Positions 55,734 through 63,870 of a stretch of DNA of 64,000 bases are shown piece by piece; the first letter of the stretch is position 1; each line of letters opens with the position of its first letter. This DNA is from CAZNNH01 sp964574335 (GTDB taxonomy: Bacteria > Acidobacteriota > Vicinamibacteria > Fen-336), in contig CAZNNH010000002.1 of the NCBI GenBank assembly GCA_964574335.1, positions 1 through 64,000 of the forward strand, read 5' to 3'. The translations under genes and the position numbers were made by a program. The notes beneath the pieces are model-generated. The model was not told the origin of the DNA, searched no databases, and saw nothing but the letters and a program-made list of their open reading frames with translations.

Positions 55734-57413
55734 TCAAGCGCCGTGTTCGGGTCCGGGGGCTCGGGGGGCGGTAGCCCCCCGCCGCAGCACCACCAGGGTA
55801 CGATCGTCGGTGGCCTTGGCCCCTTCCTCGAAGCTTTCGACCTCTTCCAGGAGCCGCTCCTGGAGCGAGGCCGCGTCCAGGCCTCCGGCGGCGGCCAGTG
55901 CTCGGGACAGGCCCTCCTCACCCCACTCGTCGCCGGCGGCGTTCCAGGTCTCGGTGACACCGTCCGAGTAGATGACCAGGGAGTCGCCCGGCTGGAGCTC
56001 GGCCTGGCCGAGGTCGTAGCTCACGGTGTCGAAGAAGCCGAGGGCCATCCCGCCGTCCCGGAGCGTCTCCAGCCGCCCGTCCGCCCGCAGCAGCAGCGGC
56101 GGGTTGTGGCCGGCATTGACGTAGAGGAGGCGACCGGTGGCCGGATCGAGGCGGGCGAAGAAGAAGGTGATGTACTTGCCAGGAGGGGTGTTCTCGAAGA
56201 CCGTTCGGTTGATGCGGGAGGCCGCCTCCGAAAGGTCGGGGAGGCCCCAGTGGGCCCGCACCGCCGCCCGCAGCACCGTCATCAGGAGCGCCGCCCCGGT
56301 CCCCTTGCCGGAGACGTCGCCCAGCGCCAGCAGCAGGTTCTCCCCTTCCAAGGCGAAGTCGTAGTAGTCGCCTCCTACGGTCCGGCACGGCTGGTTGATC
56401 CCCGTCACCCCGTAGCCGGGCACCTCGGGGGCGCCGTCCGGCAGCAGGCCGCGCTGGATCTCGGCGGCCACCTGCATGTCCTGCTCCATGCGCCGCTTCT
56501 CCAGGCTCTCCTCGAGCAGGCGCACGTTCTCGATCTTGGCCGCGGCCACGTTGGCCAACGCGGTCAGGAGGCGCAGGTCGTCCTCGTCGAAGGAGTGGGA
56601 GACGTCGCGGGTGTCGAGGTAGACCAGGCCGATCACGGTCTCGCCCGTCTCCTGGGACTCGAAGCGCAGCGGCGCACAGACCGCCGAGCGGATCCCGGTG
56701 GCCATGATGCTCTGCTGCCCCTTGAAGGCGGCGTTCTCGAGCACGTTGGGTATCAGCAGCGAGACCCGCTCCTCCAGCACATGGCGGGCGATCGAGCGGC
56801 TCACCTTGGTGATCGGCTGGCCGTAGGGGCTGCGGGCCGCCTTGATCACCGGCGCAGGCGGATCACCTTCCAGCAGCAGGATCGCCCCACGCTCGGCGCC
56901 GATCGCCTTGAAGAGCAGGCGCAGGATCAACGCGAACAGCTCGTCGAGGGGCCGATGGTTGATCAGCTCGGCGATGACGTCGGTGAGGATGCCCAGGATC
57001 CGGTTCTGGCGTGCCAGCTCCTCGGTGTCGGCGGTGGGACGGGCCACCAGCGACAGCTCCTGGGCCGAGAAAACCTGGGTGCCTTCGGGCTCGGGCTCGT
57101 CGGCCAGGTCGGCCGCCGGCTCCGCATCCCCCGAGAAGGTGAGCGAGTGCTCGCCGAGCGTGATCAGGTCACCGTGACGCAGCCGGATCTCGCCGTGCAC
57201 CGGCCCTCCGTTGAGCAGCGTCCCGTTCTTGCTGCCGAGGTCGCTCAGGAAGCAGCCCCCGTCCCGTCGCACGATCTGGGCGTGGTGGCGGGAGAGCCAC
57301 TGGTCGGGGAGGAAGATGTCGCTGTCCCGGGAGCGGCCGATCACCACCCGGTCCTGGGCCAGGGCCAGACGGGTCCGCGATCCGTCGGAAGACGTGATGG
57401 TGATCTCGGGCAT
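55734..57413 (-). CDS. FHA-GAF-SpoIIE (PP2C) phosphatase
   Basis: A 559-aa cytoplasmic signalling protein. An FHA phospho-Thr-binding domain (about 20-95) has VIGRSRDSDIFL, LSRHHAQI and SDLGSKNGT. A GAF domain (about 135-310) follows, then a short coiled coil, then a SpoIIE-type PP2C (about 330-545) with GGDYYDF, GDVSGKGTGAALLM, YSDGVTE and TDDRTLVVLR. Metal Asp residues are intact. The last 14 residues (GATAPRAPGPEHGA) are encoded by repeat copy C. Confidence 0.93.
   Translation of the reverse strand: MPEITITSSDGSRTRLALAQDRVVIGRSRDSDIFLPDQWLSRHHAQIVRRDGGCFLSDLGSKNGTLLNGGPVHGEIRLRHGDLITLGEHSLTFSGDAEPAADLADEPEPEGTQVFSAQELSLVARPTADTEELARQNRILGILTDVIAELINHRPLDELFALILRLLFKAIGAERGAILLLEGDPPAPVIKAARSPYGQPITKVSRSIARHVLEERVSLLIPNVLENAAFKGQQSIMATGIRSAVCAPLRFESQETGETVIGLVYLDTRDVSHSFDEDDLRLLTALANVAAAKIENVRLLEESLEKRRMEQDMQVAAEIQRGLLPDGAPEVPGYGVTGINQPCRTVGGDYYDFALEGENLLLALGDVSGKGTGAALLMTVLRAAVRAHWGLPDLSEAASRINRTVFENTPPGKYITFFFARLDPATGRLLYVNAGHNPPLLLRADGRLETLRDGGMALGFFDTVSYDLGQAELQPGDSLVIYSDGVTETWNAAGDEWGEEGLSRALAAAGGLDAASLQERLLEEVESFEEGAKATDDRTLVVLRRGATAPRAPGPEHGA
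55745..55782 (-). repeat. Dispersed repeat, copy C (partial)
   Basis: Only the G/C-rich hairpin half (with the GGTA-type loop) and the flanking GGGTCCGGGGGCTC are present; the 12-bp second stem is missing. It overlaps the 3' end of the SpoIIE gene and supplies its C-terminal codons. Confidence 0.75.
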
Positions 57414-57496
57414 CGGGAAGAGGCCACCCGGCGGCGTCTCACCCGGGTGTCGGCCGATTCTACCGCCTGCCGGGTCCCGAGTGGGCCGACCCCGCC

Positions 57497-58414
57497 CTAG
57501 CGGGAAGGGCGGCGGACCGCGAAGTAGCCCTTGCGCACCCGGATCTGCACGTTGGGGCGAGAGGGGATCTTCACCTCGATCTCACGCCAGCTCCCGTCCG
57601 GAGGGCGCTTGGGGGTGTAGGCGAGGAGGTAGTGGTTGTGGAGCTCCTCCGAGATCTTGGCGAACACCTTCACCAGGTCGCCGACGTCGCCCGGGAAGAA
57701 GTAGGCGCCTCCCGTCTCCTGCGCGACCTTCTTCAGGAACCCTCGCGGGCTCCGCCCGCCCCCGCCGCTGATCCCCACCGTGTAGACGGTGGCCTCGACG
57801 GCCCGGGCGTAGTCGATCACCTCCCGCTGCTTCAGGGTGCTGGTGGTGTCCTCGCCGTCCGAGAACACCACCAGCGCCTTGCGCCCGGGCTGGTCGCGGA
57901 TCCGATTCAGCCCGTACTGGATGGCGTCGTAGAGGCTGGTCCCGCCCCAGGCCTGCAGCGCCTCGATGAACCGCTCCAGCCGATCGATGTCGCCGGTGAA
58001 CACGGCGCTCCCCTTGATCGAGTTGTTGAACTGCACCACCTGGGCCTGGTCCGCACCCTCGAGCTTGTAGACGAAGGTGAGCGCCGCCTCCTTGAGGAAA
58101 TGGAGGTTCTCGTTCATGCTGCCGCTGGCGTCGAGCACCAGCATCACCGACAGCGGGATCTTGTTCTCTCCGCCCTTGGCCTGCTCGAAGATCGAGACCT
58201 GCTGCCTCACGCCGTCCTCGTAGACCTCGACGTCCTGGGGCCCGAGGTCGGCCACGAAACGACCCCCCTTGTCGTACACGACCGCCGTGATCGACACCAG
58301 GTCGACCTGCACCTCGAGGCTGTAGGGCTGCTGCTGCTGGGCCCGGCCGGTCGCCGCAACGAAGCCGGCCAGGCTCGCCAGCAGCGCCACCAACAGCCGG
58401 GCTCGGGAGCTCAC
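57497..58414 (-). CDS. VWFA-related protein of the Acidobacteria-type family
   Basis: A 305-aa exported protein with signal LLVALLASLAGFVAATGRAQ. It has an N-terminal beta-segment (VQVDLVSITAVVYDKGGRFV, DVEVYEDGVRQQVSIF) and a von Willebrand A domain with MIDAS DASGSMN, GTSLYDAI and VVFSDGEDTTS. The HYLLAYTPKRPPDGSWREI end is diagnostic of the VWFA-related family named after Acidobacteria (TIGR03436). The GTG start overlaps the DUF4126 stop. Function is unknown. Confidence 0.92.
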   Translation of the reverse strand: MSSRARLLVALLASLAGFVAATGRAQQQQPYSLEVQVDLVSITAVVYDKGGRFVADLGPQDVEVYEDGVRQQVSIFEQAKGGENKIPLSVMLVLDASGSMNENLHFLKEAALTFVYKLEGADQAQVVQFNNSIKGSAVFTGDIDRLERFIEALQAWGGTSLYDAIQYGLNRIRDQPGRKALVVFSDGEDTTSTLKQREVIDYARAVEATVYTVGISGGGGRSPRGFLKKVAQETGGAYFFPGDVGDLVKVFAKISEELHNHYLLAYTPKRPPDGSWREIEVKIPSRPNVQIRVRKGYFAVRRPSR

Positions 58415-58995
58415 GTGGCCCTCGCCGGTGGTGCCGCGCGGCGCAGGAGGCGTCGCAGCAGGAGCCCGCTGGCCACCACCAGCAGCGCCACCACGAGGGT
58501 CGGGACCACCACTGCCAGCACGAAGAAGAGGACCGTTCCCAGGTCCTCGAGGGCACTGAGCGCGGGGTTGGCCACCCCGAAGGTCAGCGCCGAGGAGGCG
58601 GCCCGCAGGGCCGACTTGGCGGCGTGAGGGATGAGCGAGGAGGGCACACCCACCGCCACCCCGAGGGCCAGCGCCGTCAGCGGATCGGTGGCGACCCCCA
58701 GGGCGGAGGCGGCCAGCAGCGAGCCGGCCGCCGGTCGCAGGAAGGTCGACAGGCCGTCGAGGGTATGGTCCAGAGCCGGGACCTTGTCGGCCGCCATCTC
58801 GAGGACGGTGGCCACCGCGAAGACGAGCAGGGCCGGGTCCGAGGAGAGGAAACGGAAGCTGTCGCCCAGATCGAGCCAGCCGAGGCGCGCCAGCAGGCCC
58901 GCCAGCAGCAACGGGAGCCAGGCGCGCAGCCCGGTGCAGGCCGCCAGAGCGATGGCGAGAGCCAGGCAGGAGACGATCTGGCCCGTCTGCTCCAC
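58411..58995 (-). CDS. DUF4126 membrane protein
   Basis: A 194-aa integral membrane protein with about five hydrophobic segments. CTGLRAWLPLLLAGLLARLGW and LEMAADKVPALDHTLDG are the family signatures. Function is unknown. It overlaps the VWA gene by 4 bp. No signal peptide. Confidence 0.88.
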   Translation of the reverse strand: MEQTGQIVSCLALAIALAACTGLRAWLPLLLAGLLARLGWLDLGDSFRFLSSDPALLVFAVATVLEMAADKVPALDHTLDGLSTFLRPAAGSLLAASALGVATDPLTALALGVAVGVPSSLIPHAAKSALRAASSALTFGVANPALSALEDLGTVLFFVLAVVVPTLVVALLVVASGLLLRRLLRRAAPPARAT

Positions 58996-59043
58996 GATTC
59001 GAGCCTAGGGTCCGGGCGTGAGGGTGTCAAGCCGCGGGCGAGG

Positions 59044-60078
59044 TCAGCGCTTGGGGACGAGAGCCTTGAGCTCGAGAGGGTTGAGGTGATGCGGCAGCGG
59101 CAGGTCCCGCATCGTCAGCACGCCGGAGGCCGCCGCCAGGACCTTGGGGATGCAGTTGACGACGATCGCGGCGGTGGCCACATCCCCCGCGACCCCGCCC
59201 TTGATGGTCATGTCCACCGGCGGCGCGCCGGTGATCACCACGTGGTCGCGGGGCGTCTCGGCCCCGACGTACATCTGCAGGTCGAGGCTGATGGCGATGT
59301 CGCCGTTGCGGTAGGCCCTCGCGTACTGCTTGATCCCGGCCACCGCCCCGGCTGGCACCCGGATGTGCTCGGTGTCGAGGTCGCGCGGGGCGATCGCCGG
59401 CTCCAGGGTCTCCTCGATGCGGTCCAGGGACCAGCCCAGTCCTGCCGCGATCATGTGGACGGACTCGCGGAGGCCCACGTGCCCCACCGCCCCCTCGGTC
59501 TGGGCGTGCCGGAACTGGCTGAGGGTCAAACCGGCCCCCACCTTGCGTTGCAGCGCCAGGCGCCGGGTGGCGGCATCCACCACCCGAGTGACCGCCACCC
59601 GCTCCACCCGGGCGCAGGGTGCGGTGTGGACCAAGGCCAGCGAGTCCATCACGAAGCCGGGGTTCACCCCCGTCGAGAGCACCGCCACCTTCTTCTTGCG
59701 GGCGAGGAGGTCGAGCCGGCGGAAGACGCCCCGGTTTGCAGGAGCCGGGAACGCCAGCTCCTCACAGGTCGAGACCACGGGAAGGCGGGCCTGGATCAGC
59801 GTCTCGAGCTGCGCCCGGACCGCGCTCACGGAGGACGAGGTGGAGAGGATCGCGATGTGGGCTCGGGCCTTCCGGACCATCCGGACGAGCTCCGGCTCGA
59901 CCTTGATGCGGAGCTTCCGGGGCAGACCCAGCACCTCGCCCAGGTCCCGTCCCACCAGCTCGGGTGCGATGTCGGTGGCCCCGACCACGCGAAGCCCCGG
60001 GGTCTCCAGGACCTGCCGGGCCACCCGCTGTCCGATGGTGCCTAGCCCACAGTGCACGACCCTGAGCTCACGGGCCAT
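59044..60078 (-). CDS. Dihydrodipicolinate-reductase-like / 2,4-diaminopentanoate dehydrogenase-like oxidoreductase
   Basis: A 344-aa NAD(P)-dependent protein. Rossmann glycine motif VVHCGLGTIGQRVARQVL, DIAPELVGRDLG, then a LSTSSS-type segment and VSTCEELAFP. STGVNPGFVMDSL is characteristic of the DapB-like family that includes 2,4-diaminopentanoate dehydrogenase. No dap operon is here, so it is not the DapB of lysine synthesis. Substrate is unknown. Confidence 0.78.
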   Translation of the reverse strand: MARELRVVHCGLGTIGQRVARQVLETPGLRVVGATDIAPELVGRDLGEVLGLPRKLRIKVEPELVRMVRKARAHIAILSTSSSVSAVRAQLETLIQARLPVVSTCEELAFPAPANRGVFRRLDLLARKKKVAVLSTGVNPGFVMDSLALVHTAPCARVERVAVTRVVDAATRRLALQRKVGAGLTLSQFRHAQTEGAVGHVGLRESVHMIAAGLGWSLDRIEETLEPAIAPRDLDTEHIRVPAGAVAGIKQYARAYRNGDIAISLDLQMYVGAETPRDHVVITGAPPVDMTIKGGVAGDVATAAIVVNCIPKVLAAASGVLTMRDLPLPHHLNPLELKALVPKR

Positions 60079-60113
60079 GACCGCTCCTCGTCATCGGCTT
60101 CGCGGCCTTCGGC

Positions 60114-60329
60114 TCAGCGCTCCACATCCACCGTCGGGACTTCTTCGATCGGGTCCACCGCCAGGACCACGGTCGCCTCGATCGGCAACATGGCATGGTA
60201 ATTGCGCCCGCCCGACTCGAGCGTGACCTCGTAGAAGCCCTCCGGAGCCACCCGCACCAGCCGGCCCCTGGCACCCTTGGCGCCGAGGATCTCGTTGAAG
60301 ATCTTGATCGGGTCGCTGCGTTCAATCAT
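60114..60329 (-). CDS. Conserved hypothetical protein, 71 aa
   Basis: A small soluble protein starting MIERSDPIKIFNEILGAKGA. A beta-rich middle follows (GRLVRVAPEGFYEVTLESGG and YHAMLPIEATVVLAV). I do not recognise the family. It has no cysteines and no membrane segment. A TATCCG is near the start, but no ribosome-binding site is convincing. It lies 35 bp upstream of the oxidoreductase gene on the same strand. Confidence 0.6.
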   Translation of the reverse strand: MIERSDPIKIFNEILGAKGARGRLVRVAPEGFYEVTLESGGRNYHAMLPIEATVVLAVDPIEEVPTVDVER

Positions 60330-60500
60330 CGGATACCCCTCGCGACCAGCAAGCTACACGAAGCGCCGAGCCTCCACCTGGCGACGCGGTGCAAGCTGTT
60401 CAAGCGACGTGACTTACTGGAGACAACCCACCGCCGTCCGCCCACCGGGCGAGACGGCCAAGCCAAGTCTAGCACAACACCACGAGGGTCGCCGGGGACG

Positions 60501-60506
60501 TATAAT
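60501..60506 (+). promoter_or_regulatory. Perfect -10 TATAAT for the CNBD-DUF4388 gene
   Basis: TATAAT lies 21 bp upstream of the ATG at 60528, with the ribosome-binding site GGAGG between. It differs from the leaderless promoters elsewhere. No clear -35. Confidence 0.55.
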
Positions 60507-60527
60507 GCGAGGCCCCGGAGGTCACTG

Positions 60528-61520
60528 ATGGTCGGCGCGACGGACTTGTCCTTCCTCAAGGAGTCCGATCTCTTCGAGAACCAGCCGGAGGCGATCCTAC
60601 ACGCGGTGCTCGTGCAGGGCCACATGGAGGAGTATGGCCCGGAGACCGTGGTGTTCCGCCAGGGAGACCGCGGCGACAAGCTCTACATTGTCAAGAGCGG
60701 CGTCCTCGAGATCCTGGCCAGGCCCGCCGACAGCAACGACGCGATGCCGGTGGCGTACCTGGGCAAGGGCGAGGTGCTCGGCGAGCTGGCCCTCATCACA
60801 GGCTCGGCGCGCACCGCCACGGCGCGCTGTCCCGAGCGGGCCGAGCTGTTCACCCTCGAGCAGCCGGTCTTCCGGGACCTGATGAGCACCCTGCCCGACT
60901 TCTCGCGGAACCTGTGCTTCGTGCTGGCCAAGCGGCTCGAGGTGACGACGCTCAAGGTGCCCAGGGTCTCCACCAAGCAGCTCCAGGGCAACCTCAGGTA
61001 CTTCGACCTGGCCACCGTCATCCAGACCCTCATCGGCTCTCACCAGACCGGCCTTCTGGCGGTGGCCGGGACCGACAAGCTGAAGATCGCCGAGATCATC
61101 TTCTTCAAGGGCAACATCGGTCGCGCCCGGTTCCGGCACCTGAGCGGCGACGATGCCGTCCTCCAGCTCTTCCAGTCACCGCTCGAGGGGGAGTTCTCGT
61201 TCTCGGGTCGGAGCTACCAGGAGGACGACATGCAGGACGAGATCACCATGCCGGCGATCTCCCTGCTGATGGAGTCGGTGCGGCTGCAGGATGAGCTGCC
61301 GGTGCTGCGGGAGCAGCTCCCGGACCCCAGACGGGTCTTTCGCCAGAAGGCCGTCCAGCTCCAGTGGGACGATCAGGAGACCGTCGAGCTGGCCGCCACC
61401 ATGTGGATGCGGCTCAAGAAGGGGGCTTCGCTCGACGAGCTGGAGCGGGACATCCCGCGCTGCACCTACTGGATCTACAAGACCCTGGCGACCCTCCTGG
61501 ACACCGGCCAGGTGGAATGA
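60528..61520 (+). CDS. Cyclic-nucleotide-binding domain plus DUF4388 regulator
   Basis: A 330-aa protein. Residues about 15-130 are a CRP-type CNBD (RQGDRGDKLYIVKSGVLEIL and LGKGEVLGELALITGSARTA, containing the phosphate-binding cassette). Residues about 150-245 are DUF4388 (LQGNLRYFDLATVIQTLIG, GLLAVAG, IIFFKGNIGRARF). The C-terminal helices (about 260-330) end in a winged-helix-like segment TYWIYKTLATLL. No known HTH is obvious. The ATG at 60528 has CGGAGG. Probable cAMP- or c-di-GMP-responsive adaptor. Confidence 0.87.
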   Translation: MVGATDLSFLKESDLFENQPEAILHAVLVQGHMEEYGPETVVFRQGDRGDKLYIVKSGVLEILARPADSNDAMPVAYLGKGEVLGELALITGSARTATARCPERAELFTLEQPVFRDLMSTLPDFSRNLCFVLAKRLEVTTLKVPRVSTKQLQGNLRYFDLATVIQTLIGSHQTGLLAVAGTDKLKIAEIIFFKGNIGRARFRHLSGDDAVLQLFQSPLEGEFSFSGRSYQEDDMQDEITMPAISLLMESVRLQDELPVLREQLPDPRRVFRQKAVQLQWDDQETVELAATMWMRLKKGASLDELERDIPRCTYWIYKTLATLLDTGQVE

Positions 61521-61523
61521 GGG

Positions 61524-61630
61524 TCTATACGCGGCGCCCGAAGTGAATTCGGTCGCCGCTATCGAGCGGGAGGCTCCCGCCCCCCGATCCCCCGGACGCG
61601 AACACGGCGACTTCCGACGTCGCGTCTCTA
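61524..61630 (+). repeat. Dispersed two-hairpin repeat, copy D
   Basis: Between the CNBD gene and the convergent membrane protein. It begins TCTATAC, continues with GGCGCCCGAAGTGAATTC and the second hairpin, and ends CTTCCGACGTCGC then the CTAG that is the stop codon of the minus-strand gene. The first stem carries one mismatch relative to copy A. Confidence 0.85.
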
Positions 61631-62131
61631 GCCGCGCGTCGCCTCGCGGATCGTCTGCTGGACTCCCCGGATCTGGTCGCGCACCTCGGCGATCTCGGCC
61701 GTCAATCGCGTGATGGCGCTGCGCTTGGCGAAGAAGAAGTAGTTGGCCACCTCCAAGAGCGCGCCGGAGACGACCGCGATGGCCAGGGCCTTGACCAGCA
61801 GGGCGACGGCCAGAAGCGCGTCCGCCAGCGCCACCTGGTAGACGACGTAGGCCACCCCGAACCCGATCCCGTTGGCGCCGATCCCGAAGCTGGCGCGGGC
61901 ACGCTGGAGCTCGCTCTCCAGGTTTCTCTGCCGCTGCTGGAGCGTCCGCAGCTCGTCGCGCAGCGGCCCCACGTCGGCGACCACCACCCGAACCGAGCCC
62001 TGCCGCCGCCTCACCCGCAGGGCGCTGTGGCAGTTGTCACAGTGGATCTGGTCCCCGTCGGCGTCGCGCTCTTCCACCGCGACCCGCCCCCGGCAGAGAG
62101 GGCAGCGCGCAGTCTGGGCGTTGTCGGCCAT
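61628..62131 (-). CDS. Zinc-ribbon membrane protein, 167 aa
   Basis: The N-terminus has a zinc ribbon: CPLCRGRV (about 10-13) and IHCDNCHSAL (about 31-34). A coiled coil (LRDELRTLQQRQRNLESEL) and two adjacent transmembrane segments (GFGVAYVVYQVALADAL, LLAVALLVKALAIAVVSGALL) follow, with a charged coiled-coil tail. I do not know the family. The ATG at 62131 is not preceded by a strong ribosome-binding site. Its stop is at the end of repeat D. Confidence 0.72.
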   Translation of the reverse strand: MADNAQTARCPLCRGRVAVEERDADGDQIHCDNCHSALRVRRRQGSVRVVVADVGPLRDELRTLQQRQRNLESELQRARASFGIGANGIGFGVAYVVYQVALADALLAVALLVKALAIAVVSGALLEVANYFFFAKRSAITRLTAEIAEVRDQIRGVQQTIREATRG

Positions 62132-62177
62132 CGGTCCCCCCGCTCTTGTGGAATGGGCGAAGCATAGCATCGCCCCG

Positions 62178-63809
62178 TCAGTCGGGGTAGGCGGGGAGGC
62201 TCTGGAGCCGGGGATCGTCCACCGCGCCCCCCACGGTGAAATGGTAGAGGCTCTGGAATCCGTGCCCGGCGATCCCGAGCAGCTCGTGCACGGCGTCGTC
62301 GAAGAAGCAGCCGATCCCGGTGCCCCTGAGGCCGGCCGCTTCCGCCTCGAGGTAGAGGACCTGTCCGATGAGGCCGGCCTCCCAGTGTTGTCGGCGGTAG
62401 GACCAGGGCCCGTGGCGGTCGAGCGAGTCGCGAAACTCCGCGAGCATGGCCACGGAGAAGACGCCGTTGGCCGCGATCGCCTGGCCACAGGAGAGGGCGC
62501 CGGAGTGGCCCCGAAGATCACCCGGTTGGAGCAGGAACAGCTCCAGCCCCTCCGGGAGACCGGGCGCGAGCTCCCAGGCGAAATCGGACCGGAGGGCCGA
62601 TCTCAGCGCAGCGCGGGCCTCGGGATGGCGGGGCAGCAGGAAGAGCCCGGGCGGAAGCCCCTCCACCCGGTGGACGAACAGGGCCAGGTGGATGGTGGGG
62701 GCACAGGGCCAGGTGGAGAAGGGTACGCTGGCCGGCAGCAGCCGCCGAAGCAGGCCGAAGAAGGCCTCGCGGGGCAGCCGAGTCTGGCCGTCCATCTCCA
62801 CCGCGCTGCGCCGCCCCCGGATGATGCGGCGGGCCGGTAGCCCCCGATCGGCCTCCGACCAGGTGGCCTTCGGCGGCGCCTTCGTCTCGGCCGGCGTGTG
62901 GCTGCGGCGCCGACAGGCCTCGTGGACCTCCTCGATCACGGGCCAGTGCTGGTGCTCGGGGCTGAGGCGATTCGGTCGTCCGGCCCAGCCGGCCGACTCG
63001 AGGCGGGACAGCGCCTCCTCGGGCGGGAACCAGCCCGGGTCTACCTCTCGTTCCTCGCCGGTCAGAACGGCCAGCAGGCAGTCGGCGGCCTCGGCTTCCG
63101 GGCCCTCCTGGTCCTGGACCCCGAACAGTCGGGTGACGTCGTCGTCGCTCGGTCCGAGCAGCACGCGCGTCTCCCAGCCCAGCTCGCGAGCCGCCAGGCT
63201 GAGGGCGCCGATGGCGTGGCCGACGTCGTGCTGGCAGTAGCGGAAGGCGCGCTCACCGTACTTCCAGGACTCCCGCCAGTGGATCGAGAAGAGGCCGATC
63301 AGGAAGCAGCCCGCGGGCAAGCCCGCGGTCAGCGACTCCCAGGGCCCGAGGTCGAGCTCCGCCCGCTGCTCGAGGGCGTGGAGGAGCGGTGCGTAGTGGG
63401 CGATGGTGGCGCGCTCGCCGATCCCGGGGAGGGGGGGCAGCGCCAGGTGCGCCTCGGTGGGATGCAGGTTGCCGCTCGAGGGATTCACCCGCAGCGACCA
63501 GCGGCTGGGCCCGGTCGCCTTCCAGGCCGAGAGGGCCAGGCTGTCGAAGAAGAGCTCCGAGATCGATCGCCGGTCGAGAGGTCGTGCCGGGAGCGGCGCG
63601 CCGAAGAGGGCGTCGTAGCTGGGCCCGGAGGCGTCGCCGGGTCGATCGAGCCTCACCACCCGCGCGCCGTCGAAGCTCCGGAAGGGGTTGGGCTGGGTGT
63701 CCCAGTCCAGGAAGCCGAGCGAAGCCGCGAAGCGACCGGGGTGGTGCTTGGTGCGCTCGTGGTAGGCGAGCACCCGCTCCTTGTCGGTCGCGCCCGGCAG
63801 CTCCCTCAC
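62178..63809 (-). CDS. Tandem nitroreductase-like (SagB-type) protein
   Basis: A 543-aa protein with two flavin-type nitroreductase-like domains. The N-terminal one (about 75-270) has SLRVNPSSGNLHPTEAHLAL, GERAFRYCQHDVGHAIGAL, while the C-terminal one (about 330-530) has RRSAVEMDG, QHWEAGLIGQVLYLEAEAAGL and RGTGIGCFFDD. SagB-type enzymes oxidise azoline rings, but members of this duplicated family are uncharacterised. The GTG at 63809 follows GAGGGACC, with TAGAAT at 63833-63838. Confidence 0.83.
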   Translation of the reverse strand: MRELPGATDKERVLAYHERTKHHPGRFAASLGFLDWDTQPNPFRSFDGARVVRLDRPGDASGPSYDALFGAPLPARPLDRRSISELFFDSLALSAWKATGPSRWSLRVNPSSGNLHPTEAHLALPPLPGIGERATIAHYAPLLHALEQRAELDLGPWESLTAGLPAGCFLIGLFSIHWRESWKYGERAFRYCQHDVGHAIGALSLAARELGWETRVLLGPSDDDVTRLFGVQDQEGPEAEAADCLLAVLTGEEREVDPGWFPPEEALSRLESAGWAGRPNRLSPEHQHWPVIEEVHEACRRRSHTPAETKAPPKATWSEADRGLPARRIIRGRRSAVEMDGQTRLPREAFFGLLRRLLPASVPFSTWPCAPTIHLALFVHRVEGLPPGLFLLPRHPEARAALRSALRSDFAWELAPGLPEGLELFLLQPGDLRGHSGALSCGQAIAANGVFSVAMLAEFRDSLDRHGPWSYRRQHWEAGLIGQVLYLEAEAAGLRGTGIGCFFDDAVHELLGIAGHGFQSLYHFTVGGAVDDPRLQSLPAYPD

Positions 63810-63858
63810 CAGGGTCCCTCGTCCATCCCTCGATTCTAGGTCGTGTCTGCTTGTGCCC

Positions 63859-63864
63859 TAAGAT
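63859..63864 (+). promoter_or_regulatory. -10 box TAAGAT, 6 nt before the mqnD-like gene
   Basis: TAAGAT-GGGCCG-ATG repeats the leaderless arrangement seen elsewhere. It lies between divergent start codons. Confidence 0.4.
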
Positions 63865-63870
63865 GGGCCG

